Positions 5,985 to 6,881 of a stretch of 6,881 bases of DNA are shown one piece after another (the stretch's first letter is position 1; every line of letters begins with the position of its first letter). The stretch covers positions 1 to 6,881 of the forward strand of contig JARGFV010000124.1 of NCBI GenBank assembly GCA_029210545.1. The letters are read 5' to 3'. This DNA comes from a bacterium (GTDB taxonomy: Bacteria > BMS3Abin14). Under the pieces are notes generated by a model, which was not told the origin of the DNA, made no database searches, and saw only the letters and a list, made by a program, of their open reading frames with translations. The position numbers were made by a program, and so were the translations under genes.

Positions 5985-6086
5985 TCAGTTGGTTTTGCTG
6001 GCGATCTTGCTGATTGTGGTTTTGTGGAATCCCAGGTGGGCTGCTATTTCCGGTTGCGTATAACCATAATGTTTGTCTGCCGTTGT
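5985..6086 (-). pseudogene. C-terminal helix-turn-helix stub of a REP-associated-type (RAYT/Y1) transposase
   Basis: The minus strand from 6086 to the TGA at 5987-5985 encodes 33 residues including YGYTQPEIAAHLGFHKTTIS. The pattern GY(T/S)x-x-EIAxHLGxHxxTIS is the helix-turn-helix seen at the C-terminus of many REP-associated tyrosine transposases and related proteins. An in-frame stop at 6089-6087 closes it upstream, and nothing in the adjoining HEPN gene continues it, so the HUH catalytic domain is gone. RAYT proteins are known to act on REP palindromes, which fits the many palindromic repeats in this window. The assignment to RAYT rather than another HTH protein is by motif only. Confidence 0.6.
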
Positions 6087-6110
6087 TTACAGGTAAACCC
6101 ATATACGGAG

Positions 6111-6434
6111 TCAGGTAACAAGCTTTTCGAGTTTTTTCAGAAGGGGTTCCAGTTCCAGGGTGGCGACTCCCCAGACGACATCCAGGTCGACGCTCATGTA
6201 ATCGTGGACGACCTTGTTCCGCATCCCGATGATCTTTGACCAGGGGATGCCGGCGTTAGCTTCCTGGAATGGTGGGGAAACCTGCCTTGCCGCCTCACCC
6301 AGAACCTGGATAAGGTGGGTCAGGATAATCTGAAGGTCTTCACTGGAATCGAACTGCGCCCTGGTTTTGCCTCCCATTTTTGAAAGCGCTTTCCGGCATA
6401 CGTCAAGCATGTGCCCTACTATAGATGAGATCAT
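6111..6434 (-). CDS. HEPN-domain toxin (HepT-like), module 1
   Basis: A small all-helical HEPN protein. HepT-type members are RNases that act as toxins and are silenced when the partner MNT protein AMPylates the Tyr of the motif. The protein has 107 residues from ATG 6434. GEAARQ (46-51), IPWSKIIGMRN (63-73) and the RX4HXY motif (Arg72, His77, Tyr79 in RNKVVHDY) are intact. The ATG overlaps the MNT stop by 4 bp (ATGA). An earlier ATG at 6444-6442 reads MPKDDLIY, which resembles the usual family start, but needs removal of one base at about 6420-6423 to join VGHMLDVCRKA; see findings. With the start at 6434 the first residues become MISSIVGHM in the right frame, so the protein may still be made. 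Confidence 0.85.
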   Translation of the reverse strand: MISSIVGHMLDVCRKALSKMGGKTRAQFDSSEDLQIILTHLIQVLGEAARQVSPPFQEANAGIPWSKIIGMRNKVVHDYMSVDLDVVWGVATLELEPLLKKLEKLVT

Positions 6435-6754
6435 CTTTGGGCATACTGAACCCGGGCTTCCTTCAGGATGACAGGACGCAGGCGGTGGTTGAGATATTTC
6501 TCATTGACCAGATCCACTTTCCGCCCTCCCAGCAATTGTGACAGATCCTTCTCAATATCCAGGATGTCAAAACCAAGGACTTTGCCTGGTTCGAACTGCA
6601 CCAACACGTCAACATCGCTGTCCGGGCCAAAATTCTCCCTCAGGACCGAACCGAAAAAGGACAGCTTTCTGATACCGTTCCGGCGACAGAACTCATTCAG
6701 GGACTTCCTGTCCACGGCTATGGATCCAGGATTGTTTGAAGTTTTCTCAACCAT
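6431..6754 (-). CDS. MNT-type nucleotidyltransferase antitoxin (MntA-like), module 1
   Basis: Minimal nucleotidyltransferase, the expected antitoxin and AMPylator of the HEPN protein encoded just downstream. It has 107 residues. The GSX10DXD signature is complete (Gly35-Ser36, Asp47 and Asp49 in GSVLRENFGPDSDVD), with Asp81 in KVDLV as third acidic residue. I chose ATG 6754 over the in-frame TTG at 6760 because a weak AAGA lies 7 nt before the ATG and only 1-2 nt before the TTG. The gene order MNT then HEPN on one strand, with overlapping ends, is that of a two-gene toxin-antitoxin operon. Confidence 0.9.
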   Translation of the reverse strand: MVEKTSNNPGSIAVDRKSLNEFCRRNGIRKLSFFGSVLRENFGPDSDVDVLVQFEPGKVLGFDILDIEKDLSQLLGGRKVDLVNEKYLNHRLRPVILKEARVQYAQR

Positions 6755-6772
6755 TTTCAAATCTTAGCAGAA

Positions 6773-6802
6773 ATGATGTTGAGGTTGAAACCCCTATTGC
6801 AA
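6773..6802 (-). promoter_or_regulatory. Candidate promoter of MNT-HEPN module 1
   Basis: Reading the minus strand, TTGCAA (6802-6797) and CATCAT (6778-6773) are separated by 18 nt, about 20 bp before the MNT start. A small inverted repeat, GGTT-TC-AACC (6792-6783), sits in the spacer and could be an operator. Both elements deviate from consensus. Confidence 0.3.
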
Positions 6803-6805
6803 GAA

Positions 6806-6881
6806 TGATGACTTCGCAAAAAGTCATCAACGCGCCCCGCGCGGGGCGCCCAAATCAATGACTCACTCCGTAAGTCATTGA
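6806..6881. repeat. Right-end palindromic repeat, inverted copy of the left end
   Basis: It contains the same units as 1-78 in reverse orientation: stem TGATGACTT/AAGTCATCA (6806-6814 with 6821-6829), the 18-bp GC palindrome (6832-6849), and stem TCAATGAC/GTCATTGA (6855-6862 with 6874-6881). Differences from the left copy are three substitutions in the loop of the outer hairpin and paired changes in the inner stem. Confidence 0.85.

Noticed and set aside
1-6881. Whole window as one transposon bounded by terminal inverted repeats
   Set aside because: Core biosynthesis genes (pyrG, kdsA, kdsD, kdsC) lie inside, no intact transposase is present, and the repeats end exactly at the window edges, which points to an assembly break at a dispersed repeat.

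Overview
The window most likely comes from a Gram-negative bacterium of deltaproteobacterial type. Its GC-rich body carries pyrG-kdsA-kdsD-kdsC in one orientation, a CTP/Kdo (LPS inner core) gene order known from Geobacter-like lineages, and its intergenic DNA is packed with small palindromic and tandem repeats. The lineage is an inference from gene order and style only. Both ends of the window are the same roughly 75-bp palindromic repeat in opposite orientation, which fits an assembly that broke at a dispersed repeat.

Layout: 1-440 is repeat-rich and has no credible gene. 451-3907 holds pyrG, kdsA and kdsD, joined by a 1-bp and a 4-bp overlap. A 182-bp gap made mostly of repeats (14-mer tandem, CCCTTCGACAGGG-type palindrome, heptamer array) precedes kdsC (TTG start, 4090-4728). 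The last ~28 codons of kdsC are themselves repeat DNA. The genes that usually flank this cluster (kdsB, lptC-lptA-lptB) are not visible. 4729-5187 is repeat-derived or unassigned sequence.

The right third, on the minus strand, carries two tandem MNT-HEPN (MntA-HepT type) toxin-antitoxin modules. The one at 6754-6111 has an intact MNT antitoxin. Its HEPN toxin has all catalytic motifs but shows a one-base insertion near its ancestral start, apparently rescued by an in-frame ATG. The one at 5632-5188 keeps its MNT gene, but its HEPN partner is cut to 48 codons before the catalytic motif. Between them lie the C-terminal helix-turn-helix stub of a REP-associated-type transposase, a strong intrinsic terminator on the plus strand and a G-quadruplex-type G-run array.

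Function: PyrG makes CTP. KdsD, KdsA and KdsC make Kdo from ribulose-5-P and PEP, and CTP is later used to activate Kdo as CMP-Kdo. The right part is a decaying accessory region of toxin-antitoxin modules and repeat/transposase debris. I did not find a wholly new system. The most notable observations are the paired MNT-HEPN modules in different stages of decay, the covarying stem-loop end repeats, and the kdsC reading frame extended by repeats.
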